From: Micromonospora alfalfae
GTDB taxonomy: Bacteria; Actinomycetota; Actinomycetes; Mycobacteriales; Micromonosporaceae
Direction: 5' to 3'
Length of the DNA stretch: 64,000 bases
Assembly: GCF_022230925.1 (NCBI RefSeq)
Contig: NZ_JAKKFH010000045.1
Coordinates: 1-64,000 of the forward strand
In this document: piece by piece, positions 33,812 to 42,954 of the stretch
Numbering within the stretch: the stretch's first letter is position 1
How the letters are laid out: each line of letters opens with the position of its first letter
Made by a program: the position numbers and the translations under genes
Notes under the pieces: generated by a model
Seen by the model: only the letters and a program-made list of their open reading frames with translations
Told to the model about the DNA's origin: nothing
The model's database searches: none

Positions 33812-34931
33812 CCCGACCGACGGCCCTGGTCGGCGGACGACCCGGCGTACCGCGATCGTGGTGGCGGTGGTGACAGTGGTGGTCGCCGTGGGTGCCGGCG
33901 TCGGGGCGTTGGCTCTGCGGCGTCACCCCGGCGGTGACGCCCCCAGCGCCCCGCCGCCGGTCGCCACGACGACTGTGACCCGGGCCGACCTGTCGGACAG
34001 CCGCTCGCTGAACGGCACACTCGGCTTCGGCCCGGAGCGGTTGGTGAAGGGCGCAGGGGAGGGCGTCGTCACCCGGCTGCCGAAGGTGGGCGACACGGTG
34101 GCCCGGGGCAAGGCGCTCTACTGGGTCAACGACCGACCGGTGCCGGTGCTGTTCGGCGGGACGCCGCTCTTCCGCACGCTCGACAAGCCAGGTCTGGTGG
34201 GCAGCGACGTACGGATCGTGTCGGACAACCTGAAGGCGCTGGGCTACCAGACCGGTACGCAGCCGTCCCGGGGCACCGACGGCACGAAGATCGGAACAGG
34301 TCAGGCACTGCTCACCAAGAGTCTGGTCAGCGCGATCAAGAAGTGGCAGCAGGCACTCGGCCTGGACCCCACGGGCACGATCGGGGTCGGGCAGGCAGCT
34401 GTGCTGACCGGGCCGGCCCGGGTCAGCGCGGTGAAGGCGCTGCCCGGTGACCCGGTCGCCGGTGAGCTGCTGGCCGTCACCGAGAAGGTCAAGCTGGTCA
34501 CAGTGCCGGTCGGGGCCACCGAGGTCGGCACCATCACTGTGGGCGCCGCAGTGGTCGTCGCCCTGCCGGACAGCTCCGAGATCCCGGCCACCGTCGCCTC
34601 GATCTCGCAGACGGTGCGCGGCGGTGGCTCGGACGACGGCACCGGGCAGGGCAGCCCGCCGACGGTTGACGTCCTCGTCGCACCGACCCGGGCGGCGGAC
34701 GTGGCCAAGCTGGACGCGGCAACGGTGCAGGTCCGCTTCACCACCGCCGTCCACAAGGGCGTGCTCGCGGTGCCGGTCGGCGCGCTGGTGGCGCTCCGCG
34801 AGGGCGGGCATGCGCTGCAACTGCCCGACGGTGGGCTGGTGGCCGTGGAGACCGGGATGTTCGCCCGGGGTCTGGTGGAGATCAGCGGCACCGGTGTGAC
34901 CGAGGGCCTCGACGTCATGACGGCATCGTGA
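33798..34931 (+). CDS. Efflux adaptor with peptidoglycan-binding-like domain
   Basis: A 377-residue membrane-fusion-type protein. One N-terminal membrane anchor (TAIVVAVVTVVVAVGAGVGALAL) precedes a lipoyl-like part (VVTRLPKVGDTVARGKALYW). A PG_binding_1-like segment (VRIVSDNLKALGY, then SLVSAIKKWQQALGLDPTG) follows, then beta-barrel sequence. This layout is found in actinobacterial MacA-like proteins paired with MacB transporters. GTG 33798 has GGAG 7 nt upstream. The stop overlaps the ATPase start (GTGA). Confidence 0.87.
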   Translation: MPGSNPTDGPGRRTTRRTAIVVAVVTVVVAVGAGVGALALRRHPGGDAPSAPPPVATTTVTRADLSDSRSLNGTLGFGPERLVKGAGEGVVTRLPKVGDTVARGKALYWVNDRPVPVLFGGTPLFRTLDKPGLVGSDVRIVSDNLKALGYQTGTQPSRGTDGTKIGTGQALLTKSLVSAIKKWQQALGLDPTGTIGVGQAAVLTGPARVSAVKALPGDPVAGELLAVTEKVKLVTVPVGATEVGTITVGAAVVVALPDSSEIPATVASISQTVRGGGSDDGTGQGSPPTVDVLVAPTRAADVAKLDAATVQVRFTTAVHKGVLAVPVGALVALREGGHALQLPDGGLVAVETGMFARGLVEISGTGVTEGLDVMTAS

Positions 34932-35620
34932 TCGCCGAACCGGTGCTGAGCGTCGAGGCAGTCAGTAGGACGTACCCCGGCGGGGTGACGGCGCTTGACG
35001 ACGTCTCACTGACGGTGCGCGCGGGCGAGATGCTCGCCATCGTCGGGCCCTCCGGGTCCGGCAAGTCCACGCTGCTGAACATCATGGGCACCCTCGACCT
35101 GCCGACCAGCGGTCGGGTACGCGTCGCCGGGCAGGAGGTCACCGCGCTGTCCGACCGTCGGCTCTCCGCGCTGCGGGGCCGCTGGCTCGGTTTCGTCTTC
35201 CAGCAGTTCCACCTCACCGACGGGCTGGATGCCGCCGAGAACGTCGCCACCGGCCTGCTCTACGCCGGGGTGCCCCGCCGTCGCCGTCGCCGAACGGCGA
35301 TCGAGGCGCTGGCCCGGGTCGGCCTGGCGCACCGTGTCGACCACCTGCCGCAGCAGCTCTCCGGCGGGGAGCGGCAGCGGGTGGCGATAGCGCGGGCGCT
35401 CGTCAACGAGCCCGCGTTGGTGCTGGCCGACGAGCCGACCGGCGCCCTCGACACGGTCAACGGGGAGGCGGTTCTTGCCCTGCTCACAGACCTCAACGCG
35501 GAGGGCACCACCATCGCGGTGATCACCCACGACCGCGATCTCGCCGCCCGTACGCCTCGGCAGGTGGAGATCCGCGACGGCCGGATCGTCGCCGACACCG
35601 TCACCGGGAGCGGGGTGTGA
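34928..35620 (+). CDS. ABC transporter ATP-binding protein (MacB/LolD type)
   Basis: A 230-residue ATPase. Walker A is IVGPSGSGKST (residues 38-48), the signature is QLSGGERQRVAIARAL, and Walker B is LVLADEPTGALD. These match the MacB/FtsE/LolD class that works with mechanotransmission-type permeases. Overlaps of 4 nt on both sides with the adaptor and permease show a translationally coupled operon. Probable substrates are antimicrobial peptides, antibiotics or lipoproteins (inference). Confidence 0.95.
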   Translation: MIAEPVLSVEAVSRTYPGGVTALDDVSLTVRAGEMLAIVGPSGSGKSTLLNIMGTLDLPTSGRVRVAGQEVTALSDRRLSALRGRWLGFVFQQFHLTDGLDAAENVATGLLYAGVPRRRRRRTAIEALARVGLAHRVDHLPQQLSGGERQRVAIARALVNEPALVLADEPTGALDTVNGEAVLALLTDLNAEGTTIAVITHDRDLAARTPRQVEIRDGRIVADTVTGSGV

Positions 35621-36828
35621 GCGCGTCCCCGGGTGACACCCGGTCGACCCGGCTCGCCCCGACCGACGTACTCCGGCTCGGTCTGCTCGGCCTGACCACC
35701 CGCCGGATGCGGGCGGTCCTCTCCGCCCTGGGCATCTCCATCGGCATCGCCACGTTGGTGGTCGTGGTGGGTATCCCCGCGTCCAGCCAGCGCGACCTGA
35801 TGGACCAGCTCTCCGCCCTCGGCACCAACCTGCTGCGGGTCGAGCCCGTGCCGGATCAGAACCCGCCCGTCCTCCTGCCCGAGGACGCCGCTGCCATGGT
35901 GTCGCGGATCGGGCCGGTCCAGACGGCGAGCGCGGTCGCGAACACGCACACCGCCGTACGCCGCAACGACCTGCTGGACCGGTACGACACGTCCGGGCTC
36001 ACAGTGCTCGCGTCCCGGCCGGACCTGTTGGGGACTGTCAACGGCCGGATCCGCAGCGGGCGGGCCCTCGACGCCGGCGCGGCCCAGCTTCCGACAGCAG
36101 TCCTCGGGTACGTAGCGGCGAGCCGGCTCGGCTTTGCCACTGTGGATCCCCGGCAACCACCCCAGGTGTTCATCGGCGAGCGCTGGTTCACTGTGATCGG
36201 CATCCTGGACCCGTTGCCGCTCTCCCCGGATCTGGACCGCTCGGTGCTGGTCGGGTGGGACGCCGCCAAGGCCATGCTCGACTTCGACGGTCACCCCACT
36301 GTCGTCTACCTGCGGGCCACTGAGGACGCGTTGGAGGACGTCCGCGCCGTGCTGCCGGCCACCCTCAACCCGCAGTTGCCCGGGCTGGTCCAGGTCAGCC
36401 GCCCCTCCGACGCGCTCGCTGCGAAACGGGCCACCGAGAGCAGCTTCTCCGCGCTGTTCCTCGGGTTGGCGGCGGTCGCCCTGCTGGTCGGTGGGATCGG
36501 GGTGGCCAACACGATGGTCATCTCGGTGCTGGAGCGTCGTCGGGAGATCGGTCTACGCCGAGCGCTCGGCGCGAACCGCGGCCAGATCCGGGTGCAGTTC
36601 CTCACCGAGTCGGTACTGCTCAGCGTGCTCGGCGGTGCCGCCGGGGCCGTCCTGGGGGTGCTCGCGACTGTCGGCTACGCCAGCTACCAGGGCTGGCCGC
36701 CCACGATTCCACTGACCGCGGTGCTCGGCGGAATCACCGGCGCCCTCCTGGTAGGGGTGATCGCCGGCGTCTACCCGTCAATCCGAGCCGCCCGCCTAAC
36801 CCCCACCGAAGCCCTCTCCACCCCCTAA
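35617..36828 (+). CDS. MacB-like ABC permease
   Basis: A 403-residue permease of the MacB/FtsX class. TM1 is near residues 30-52 (MRAVLSALGISIGIATLVVVVG). A large periplasmic domain of about 200 residues follows, then three C-terminal helices (LFLGLAAVALLVGGIGVANT; SVLLSVLGGAAGAVLGVLAT; LGGITGALLVGVIAGVYPS). The conserved VLERRREIGLRRALGA and ARLTPTEAL sequences are present. It closes the operon and is followed by palindromic element A2. Confidence 0.94.
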   Translation: MSASPGDTRSTRLAPTDVLRLGLLGLTTRRMRAVLSALGISIGIATLVVVVGIPASSQRDLMDQLSALGTNLLRVEPVPDQNPPVLLPEDAAAMVSRIGPVQTASAVANTHTAVRRNDLLDRYDTSGLTVLASRPDLLGTVNGRIRSGRALDAGAAQLPTAVLGYVAASRLGFATVDPRQPPQVFIGERWFTVIGILDPLPLSPDLDRSVLVGWDAAKAMLDFDGHPTVVYLRATEDALEDVRAVLPATLNPQLPGLVQVSRPSDALAAKRATESSFSALFLGLAAVALLVGGIGVANTMVISVLERRREIGLRRALGANRGQIRVQFLTESVLLSVLGGAAGAVLGVLATVGYASYQGWPPTIPLTAVLGGITGALLVGVIAGVYPSIRAARLTPTEALSTP

Positions 36829-36880
36829 CCCCGCCACCCGCCGCCCCCACCCACCCTCCCCTCCCCCCGCCCCAGCCCGC

Positions 36881-36941
36881 GTTGATCATGAAGTTATTGC
36901 CCGGACACGCCGAGTCGGGTGGCAACAACTTCATGATCGAC
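36881..36941. repeat. Palindromic element A2, supplies the YihY stop codon
   Basis: The left arm is identical to element A1; the right arm has two changes. The stop of the minus-strand YihY gene (TGA at 36933-36931) lies inside the right arm. It sits between the convergent ABC permease and YihY genes. Confidence 0.9.
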
Positions 36942-37788
36942 CAGGCTCAGGGGAGGGGTGGGTGGGGCGGTTGGTGCGCCAGTTGGAGAGGGCCAGGGTG
37001 GCGGAGTAGCCGGCCAGGACGATCACATGGAACAGGTAGAGCCAGAGGAGGACCGCCACGCCGGCGCCGATGTCGTCGAAGCCGCCGAAGGGCACTCCGA
37101 GGTCCAGCGGGAGCGAGGCGAAGAGCACGAAGCCGTGCAGGAATCCGGAGAGGTTCGCCGCGGTGAAAGACCCGACCCCGAGGGTGGAGAGCCAGTCCGG
37201 TGAGGCCGGCCCGACGACCCGGAACACCCACACCAGCACCGGCGTGAGCACCAGCCAGACCGCCAGGAACGACAGCACCACGCCGAGTACACCGAGCCAA
37301 CCGCCCTGGCGTACGAGGCGGGTGGTGAGCGGGAGCGCCAACAGGATCGACAGCAGCAGCGCGGGGGCCGGCGCGAGCAGCGGCATCAGCAGGAGCCGGC
37401 CCCGCCAGCCGACAAGGTGCTCGTCGGTGCGGGGCGCGGCCACCGAGACGAACGCTCTGCGCAGGCCCTCGCCATACAGTGAGGCGGGCAGCAGGGAGGC
37501 CAGCGCCAGCAGCGGCGTCAACCCCACCCCGGCGTCGACCAGTGCCTCCACCGCCCGGGGCGCGCCGATCGCGGTGGGCAGGGCCTCCACGGCGTACGAG
37601 GTCAGCCGGCGTACCCGGTCGGCCCCGGCCACCAGCGCGGTGAGCCAGATCGCCAGCAGGGCGACCGGCACCACGGCGATCGCCCCGTAGAAGGTGATCG
37701 CGGCGGCGTGCAACGACAGGTCCCGTCCGCGCACCGGACGGAACGCGGCTGTGGTGATCCGTTTCGCGCGCTGCCATCCGTTGCCCAT
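36931..37788 (-). CDS. YihY/BrkB-family inner-membrane protein
   Basis: A 285-residue protein with six hydrophobic segments and the YihY pattern: DLSLHAAAITFYGAIAVVPVALLA, then ALLLSILLALPL, then SGFLHGFVLFASLPLDLGVPFGG and WLYLFHVIVLAGYSATLA. The family was once named ribonuclease BN; its function is unknown. ATG 37788 follows AAGGAGAACCCG, which fixes the start over upstream in-frame codons. Confidence 0.88.
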   Translation of the reverse strand: MGNGWQRAKRITTAAFRPVRGRDLSLHAAAITFYGAIAVVPVALLAIWLTALVAGADRVRRLTSYAVEALPTAIGAPRAVEALVDAGVGLTPLLALASLLPASLYGEGLRRAFVSVAAPRTDEHLVGWRGRLLLMPLLAPAPALLLSILLALPLTTRLVRQGGWLGVLGVVLSFLAVWLVLTPVLVWVFRVVGPASPDWLSTLGVGSFTAANLSGFLHGFVLFASLPLDLGVPFGGFDDIGAGVAVLLWLYLFHVIVLAGYSATLALSNWRTNRPTHPSPEPGRS

Positions 37789-37825
37789 CGGGTTCTCCTT
37801 CCCCGTCGTCGAGGCCGTCACTCCT

Positions 37826-37831
37826 TAAGAT
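37826..37831 (+). promoter_or_regulatory. -10 box of the GNAT gene
   Basis: TAAGAT ends 8 nt before ATG 37840 without a ribosome-binding site; consistent with a leaderless transcript. Confidence 0.45.
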
Positions 37832-37839
37832 CGCCGGTC

Positions 37840-38391
37840 ATGACTGTTCTCACTACCGAACGCCTGATCCTGCGCGACTGGACCGACGATCCGGCCGATC
37901 TGGCCCGGATCTACGACATCTACTCGCGTCCCGAGGTCAGTCGATATCTGGGTGTGGCGTCGGGTCTGCCGATGACCAACCCCGCCCAGGCCGTCGAGCG
38001 GCTGCGGAGCTGGCAGGAGCGGCACGCCGACGACGGCGGCCGGTACGGCACCTGGGCGATCGAGGTACGCGAGACGGGTCAGGTGGTGGGCACCGTGTTG
38101 CTCAAGCCGTTGCCGGGGCGCGACGAGTCGCGCCGAACCGACGACATCGAGGTGGGCTGGCACCTGCACCCGGACGCGTGGGGTCACGGCTACGCCACCG
38201 AGGCGGCCCGCGCGGTGGTGGCCCGGGAGTTCGCCGCCGGCACCCGGGAGATCTACGCGGTCGTGTCGCCGAGCAACGAACCGTCGATGGCTGTCGCTCG
38301 GCGGCTGGGCATGGGGCATGTCGGTCAGCGCACCGACTGGTACGGCGGGGAGCTGCTGGAGACCTTCGTGCTGACGGCGCCAGATGTCTGA
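37840..38391 (+). CDS. GNAT acetyltransferase (RimJ/RimL-like)
   Basis: A 183-residue GNAT enzyme that transfers acetyl from acetyl-CoA. The N-terminal TERLILRDWT is typical of the RimJ/RimL subgroup, and the acetyl-CoA site is HPDAWGHGYATEAARAVV (a Q/R-x-x-G-x-G/A variant). VSPSNEPSMAVARRLGM is the C-terminal signature. The target is unknown. Confidence 0.88.
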   Translation: MTVLTTERLILRDWTDDPADLARIYDIYSRPEVSRYLGVASGLPMTNPAQAVERLRSWQERHADDGGRYGTWAIEVRETGQVVGTVLLKPLPGRDESRRTDDIEVGWHLHPDAWGHGYATEAARAVVAREFAAGTREIYAVVSPSNEPSMAVARRLGMGHVGQRTDWYGGELLETFVLTAPDV

Positions 38392-38612
38392 TCGTTCCCG
38401 TACGACCTGACGCAAGATCCTGCGCAACTCCGGGGAAGGTGTGGCCTCCAGTGGTCGGGGGCGACACCTTCCCCGAATTTGTGGGCCCGGTCGGTGCGGG
38501 CGGCAGCCGTCGGGGGGAGGGAAGTCCGTCAATAGTGACTGCTGTCGAAGTGTTGACGCTCCGGTAGCACGTCAGTAACCTTTGGCCAAAGTAATGCAAG
38601 ATTTCGACAAAG

Positions 38613-38634
38613 GCATGCACGATTCTGTGCATGC
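38613..38634. promoter_or_regulatory. Operator-like inverted repeat
   Basis: GCATGCAC and GTGCATGC are perfect 8-bp arms around 6 nt (GATTCT). A small palindrome TTTGGCCAAA lies 32 nt upstream. Secreted polysaccharide hydrolases in actinobacteria are often controlled by LacI-type repressors, so this could be such a site. Confidence 0.45.
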
Positions 38635-38646
38635 TCCCGGAAGATT

Positions 38647-38673
38647 CAACGGGCCTCCTCAGGAGGCCCGTTG
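38647..38673 (+). terminator. Hairpin in the leader of the GH87-like gene
   Basis: CAACGGGCCTCCT pairs perfectly with AGGAGGCCCGTTG (13 bp, single-base loop). It lies about 170 nt before the start codon and immediately after the inverted repeat. It could be an attenuator, or end a short upstream RNA. Confidence 0.55.
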
Positions 38674-38842
38674 ATGGTCGTACCCATCTGGTGTTTCCAG
38701 GACGAGCGCCGCCCCCGCGCCGCCCGATGCCATCCCGTCTCTCTCGACACCGGCCCTCTCGCGTCGGCCGGCGCTGCACCGCCGCACCCCCACCCCGTGG
38801 TCCAGCCACCGCGGCAACCGTCCCCCGACGACAAGGACAGTG

Positions 38843-41800
38843 ATGAGACGAACGAATCTGTTCAGGATGGTGGCGGCCACGGCCGCCGCCGCGCTGATCG
38901 CGACGGCCGGGGCGACCGCCCTCGCTGGCCCGGCCGCCGCCGCCCGACCGGTCGACCCGGCTGCCGCACCGAGCACCGGCTTCGCGCCGGCGGCCACCAA
39001 CCTCGCCCAGGGCCGTCCCACCCAGGAGAGCGGCCACGCCGACGTCTACGACTCGTCGAAGGTCGTCGACGGCAACGCGGGCAGCTACTGGGAGAGCGTC
39101 AACAACGCCTTCCCGCAGTGGGTGCAGGTCGATCTCGGCTCATCGCAGAGCGTCAACCAGGTCGTCCTGAAGCTGCCGACCTCCGGTTGGGGCACCCGGA
39201 CGCAGACGCTGAGCGTGCGAGGCAGCACCAACGGTTCGTCCTTCACCGACCTGGTCGGGTCGCAGACCTACACCTTCAACCCGGCGAGCGGCAGCACCGC
39301 CACGATCAACTTCAGCTCGACCTCCACCCGCTACGTCCGGATCACCATCACCGCCAACAGCGGCTGGCCGGCCGGGCAGCTCTCCGAGCTGGAGGTGTAC
39401 GGCAGCGGCGGCACCACCCCCGACACCACAGCGCCGAGCGTTCCCGGCAACCTCTCCTACACCCAGTCGGGCACCACCATCAGCCTCAACTGGGTCGCGT
39501 CGACCGACAACGCGGGCGGCAGCGGCATCGCCGGCTACGACGTCTACCGCAACGGCGCGTTCCTCCAGTCCGTCGGCAACGTGACCACCTTCAACGACAC
39601 CCAGCCGGCGACTGCCACCGTGTCGTACCACGTCCGGGCCCGCGACGGCGCCGGCAACCTGTCCGGCAACAGCAACACGGTGACCCGGACCGGCAGCGGT
39701 GACACCACAGCGCCGAGCGTCCCGGGGACCCTGTCGCAGAGCACGTCGGGCAGCACAATCACGCTGACCTGGGGTGCCTCCACCGACTCCGGTGGCAGTG
39801 GGCTCGCCGGCTACAACGTCTACCGGGGCGGCAGCCTGATCGCCACGTTGGGCACCGTCCTCACCTACCAGGACACCCAGCCGGTGACGGCTACCGTGTC
39901 GTACTTCGTCCGTGCTCGCGACGGCGCCGGCAACCTCTCCGGCAACAGCAACACCGTCACCCGGACCGGCAGCAACCCGCCGGCCTGCACCAACGTGGCG
40001 CAGGGCAAGAGCATGACGGCGAGCGGCTCCACCTTCAGCTTCACCCCGGACAAGGCCAACGACGGGCAGCTCAGCACCTACTGGGAGGGGGCGGCGAGCT
40101 ACCCGCAGAACCTGACAGTGGCGCTGGGCGCGAACCACTCCATCTCCGGTGTCACAGTGAAGCTCAACCCGGACCCGGCCTGGGGCACCCGTACCCAGAC
40201 CATCCAGGTCCTCGGTCGCGACCAGGCGTCGTCGACGTACACCAGTCTGGTGTCGGCGGCGGCCTACCAGTTCACCCAGGGCACCAACCTGGTGACCATC
40301 CCGGTCAGCGCCACCACAGCTGACGTGCAGTTGCGGTTCACCGGCAACACCGGTGCCCCGTCCGGCCAGGTGGCCGAGCTTGAGGTGTGCGGCACCCCGG
40401 CACCCAACCCGGATCTGGTCGTCAGCTCCGTGACCTGGTCCCCCACGTCGCCCAGCGAGGTCTCAGCGGTCACCCTCTCGGCCGTGGTGCAGAACATCGG
40501 GTCGGCCGCCGCGGGCGCGACCACTGTGAACTTCAGCCTGGCCGGCGCGGTCGTCGGCAGCGCCACCGTGGGCACGCTCGCCACGGGCGCCTCCACCACG
40601 GTGTCGTTCAACGCCGGCACGCGGCCGATGGGCAGCTACGCCGTCTCGGCGGTGGTCGACCCGGCGAACACGATCGTCGAGCAGAACAACGGCAACAACA
40701 GCTTCACCGCGGCGTCGCCGCTGGTGGTGACGCAGGCCCCGGGCCCTGACCTCCAGGTGCTCAGCATCGCCTCGAACCCGCCGAACCCGGCCGTCGGGGC
40801 GGCCGTCACCTTCACCGTGACGGTTCGCAACCGGGGCACCACAGCTACCGGCGCGACAACTGTCACCCGGCTGGTGGCGGGCAGCACCACCCTCAACACC
40901 AGCACCGCCTCGATCGCCGCCGGCGCGACGGTCACAGTGCCCGTCAGCGGTAGCTGGACCGCCACCAGCGGGGGCGCCACCCTCACCGCCACCGCCGACG
41001 CCACCAACCTGGTCACCGAGACCAACGAGACAAACAACGCGTTCAGCCAGTCGATAGTGGTCGGTCGCGGGGCCGCCGTCCCGTACGTCTCCTACGAGGC
41101 GGAGGCCGGCCGTTACCAGGGCACGCTGCTGGAGGCCGACCCGCTGCGTACCTTCGGGCACACCAACTTCGCCAGCGAGTCCTCGGGTCGCAAGTCGGTA
41201 CGACTCACCAGCACCGGCCAGTTCGTCGAGTTCACCTCGGCCAACCAGGCCAACTCCATAGTGGTGCGCAACTCCATCCCGGACGCGCCCGGTGGTGGCG
41301 GCATCGAGGCGACCATCAGCCTCTACGTCAACGACGTCTTCTCCCGGAAGTTGACGCTGTCGTCGAAGCACAGCTGGCTCTACGGCAACACCGACGGGCC
41401 GGAGGCGCTGACCAACACCCCGCAGGCCGACGCCCGGCGGCTCTTCGACGAGTCGAACGCGCTGCTGGCCCAGTCGTATCCGGCCGGCACCCGGTTCAAG
41501 TTGCAGCGCGACTCGGGTGACACCGCCTCCTTCTACGTCATCGACATGATCGATCTGGAGCAGGTCGCGCCGGCGGCGAGCCAACCGGCCGGCTGCACCT
41601 CGATCACCTCGTACGGCGCGGTCCCCAACGACGGGCTCGACGACACCGCCGCCATCCAACGGGCGGTGACCGACGACGACCAGAACGGCGTCATCAGCTG
41701 CGTCTGGATCCCCGCCGGGCAGTGGCGGCAGGAGCAGAAGATCCTGACCGACGACCCGCTGAACCGGGGTACGCACAACCAGGTCGGCATCAGCAACGTC

Positions 41801-42817
41801 ACGATCCGGGGCGCCGGCATGTGGCACTCGCAGCTCTACACGCTGACCGAACCGCAGAACGTGGTGGGCGGCATCAACCACCCGCACGAGGGCAACTTCG
41901 GCTTCGACATCGACAAGAACACCCAGATCTCCGACATCGCCATCTTCGGCTCGGGCCGGATCCGCGGCGGTGACGGCAACGCCGAGGGTGGCGTCGGTCT
42001 GAACGGTCGCTTCGGCACCGGCACGAAGATCAGCAACGTCTGGATCGAGCACGCCAACGTGGGCGTCTGGGTGGGGCGCGACTACGACAACATCCCCGAC
42101 CTGTGGGGGCCGGCCGACGGGCTGGACTTCTCCGGCATGCGGATCCGCAACACGTACGCCGACGGCATCAACTTCAGCAACGGCACGCGTAACTCGCGGG
42201 TGTTCAACTCGTCCTTCCGCACCACCGGTGACGACGCGCTCGCCGTCTGGGCCAACCCGTACGTCAAGGACCGCAACGTCGACATCGCCCACGACAACCA
42301 CTTCGTCAACAACACCATCCAGCTGCCCTGGCGGGCCAACGGCATCGCCATCTACGGCGGCTACGACAACTCGATCGAGAACAACCTGATCTACGACACG
42401 GCCAACTACCCGGGCATCATGCTGGCGACCGACCACGACCCGCTGCCGTTCTCCGGCACGACGCTGATCGCCAACAACGGGCTCTACCGCACCGGCGGCG
42501 CCTTCTGGAACGAGGACCAGGAGTTCGGTGCCATCACGATCTTCCCGGCCACCAGGGACATCGTCGGGGTCACGATCCGCGACACCGACATCATCGATTC
42601 CACGTACGACGGCATCCAGTTCAAGAACGGTGGCGGCAACATACCGAACCTTGCGGTCACCAACGTGCGGATCGACAGGTCCGTCAACGGTGCCGGCATC
42701 CTCGCGATGAGCGGTGCGCGCGGCAACGCCAACCTGACCAACGTGACAATCACCAACTCGGCCGACGGCAACATCGTCATCCAGCCGGGCTCGCAGTTCG
42801 TCATCAACGGCGGCTAG
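38843..42817 (+). CDS. Secreted multidomain glycanase, probable GH87 alpha-1,3-glucanase
   Basis: A 1324-residue exported protein. Order of parts: signal peptide (1-35), F5/8-type discoidin domain (about 46-188), two fibronectin III domains (193-287, 287-378), a second discoidin domain (381-518), two CARDB-like domains (523-633, 634-741), a CBM-like domain beginning YEAEAG (750-911), and a C-terminal right-handed beta-helix (917-1324). The helix begins SYGAVPNDGLDDTAAIQRAV and has candidate acidic residues in ADGLDF, YADGINF and TTGDDALAVW. The CBM plus helix arrangement fits GH87 mycodextranase/mutanase. AAGGA lies 5 nt before ATG 38843; GTG 38840 is adjacent. Fungal or oral-type alpha-1,3-glucan is the likely substrate. 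Confidence 0.8.
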   Translation: MRRTNLFRMVAATAAAALIATAGATALAGPAAAARPVDPAAAPSTGFAPAATNLAQGRPTQESGHADVYDSSKVVDGNAGSYWESVNNAFPQWVQVDLGSSQSVNQVVLKLPTSGWGTRTQTLSVRGSTNGSSFTDLVGSQTYTFNPASGSTATINFSSTSTRYVRITITANSGWPAGQLSELEVYGSGGTTPDTTAPSVPGNLSYTQSGTTISLNWVASTDNAGGSGIAGYDVYRNGAFLQSVGNVTTFNDTQPATATVSYHVRARDGAGNLSGNSNTVTRTGSGDTTAPSVPGTLSQSTSGSTITLTWGASTDSGGSGLAGYNVYRGGSLIATLGTVLTYQDTQPVTATVSYFVRARDGAGNLSGNSNTVTRTGSNPPACTNVAQGKSMTASGSTFSFTPDKANDGQLSTYWEGAASYPQNLTVALGANHSISGVTVKLNPDPAWGTRTQTIQVLGRDQASSTYTSLVSAAAYQFTQGTNLVTIPVSATTADVQLRFTGNTGAPSGQVAELEVCGTPAPNPDLVVSSVTWSPTSPSEVSAVTLSAVVQNIGSAAAGATTVNFSLAGAVVGSATVGTLATGASTTVSFNAGTRPMGSYAVSAVVDPANTIVEQNNGNNSFTAASPLVVTQAPGPDLQVLSIASNPPNPAVGAAVTFTVTVRNRGTTATGATTVTRLVAGSTTLNTSTASIAAGATVTVPVSGSWTATSGGATLTATADATNLVTETNETNNAFSQSIVVGRGAAVPYVSYEAEAGRYQGTLLEADPLRTFGHTNFASESSGRKSVRLTSTGQFVEFTSANQANSIVVRNSIPDAPGGGGIEATISLYVNDVFSRKLTLSSKHSWLYGNTDGPEALTNTPQADARRLFDESNALLAQSYPAGTRFKLQRDSGDTASFYVIDMIDLEQVAPAASQPAGCTSITSYGAVPNDGLDDTAAIQRAVTDDDQNGVISCVWIPAGQWRQEQKILTDDPLNRGTHNQVGISNVTIRGAGMWHSQLYTLTEPQNVVGGINHPHEGNFGFDIDKNTQISDIAIFGSGRIRGGDGNAEGGVGLNGRFGTGTKISNVWIEHANVGVWVGRDYDNIPDLWGPADGLDFSGMRIRNTYADGINFSNGTRNSRVFNSSFRTTGDDALAVWANPYVKDRNVDIAHDNHFVNNTIQLPWRANGIAIYGGYDNSIENNLIYDTANYPGIMLATDHDPLPFSGTTLIANNGLYRTGGAFWNEDQEFGAITIFPATRDIVGVTIRDTDIIDSTYDGIQFKNGGGNIPNLAVTNVRIDRSVNGAGILAMSGARGNANLTNVTITNSADGNIVIQPGSQFVINGG

Positions 42818-42846
42818 CCCTCCGCTTGATCACACGGTTCCAGTCA

Positions 42847-42880
42847 AGTCGGGGTGTCCGTATCTGCGGACACCCCGACT
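42847..42880. terminator. Terminator hairpin after the GH87-like gene
   Basis: AGTCGGGGTGTCCG pairs with CGGACACCCCGACT (14 bp, 6-nt loop) and is followed by TTCGT. The same core recurs in a longer palindrome at 63558-63596. Confidence 0.75.
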
Positions 42881-42954
42881 TTCGTGCTGGGCACCGCTGC
42901 GCAAGGTCTGTCGTGGGCATCGGGCCGGCAGCCCCCGCACCGCCGAGCCGAAAG

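Larger units (their letters stand above)
38392..38842 (+). promoter_or_regulatory. Regulatory gap upstream of the GH87-like gene
   Basis: This 451-bp gap has no gene. It holds a hairpin at 38431-38475 (arms CGGGGAAGGTGT/ACACCTTCCCCG) that probably ends the GNAT transcript, an operator-like inverted repeat at 38613-38634, and a second hairpin at 38647-38673. The stretch 38570-38640 is visibly A/T-richer than its surroundings, as promoters are here. Confidence 0.5.

Noticed and set aside
40463..42436. 657-residue frame antisense to the GH87-like gene
   Set aside because: Low-complexity Val/Asp/Gly composition and complete overlap with a well-supported gene.
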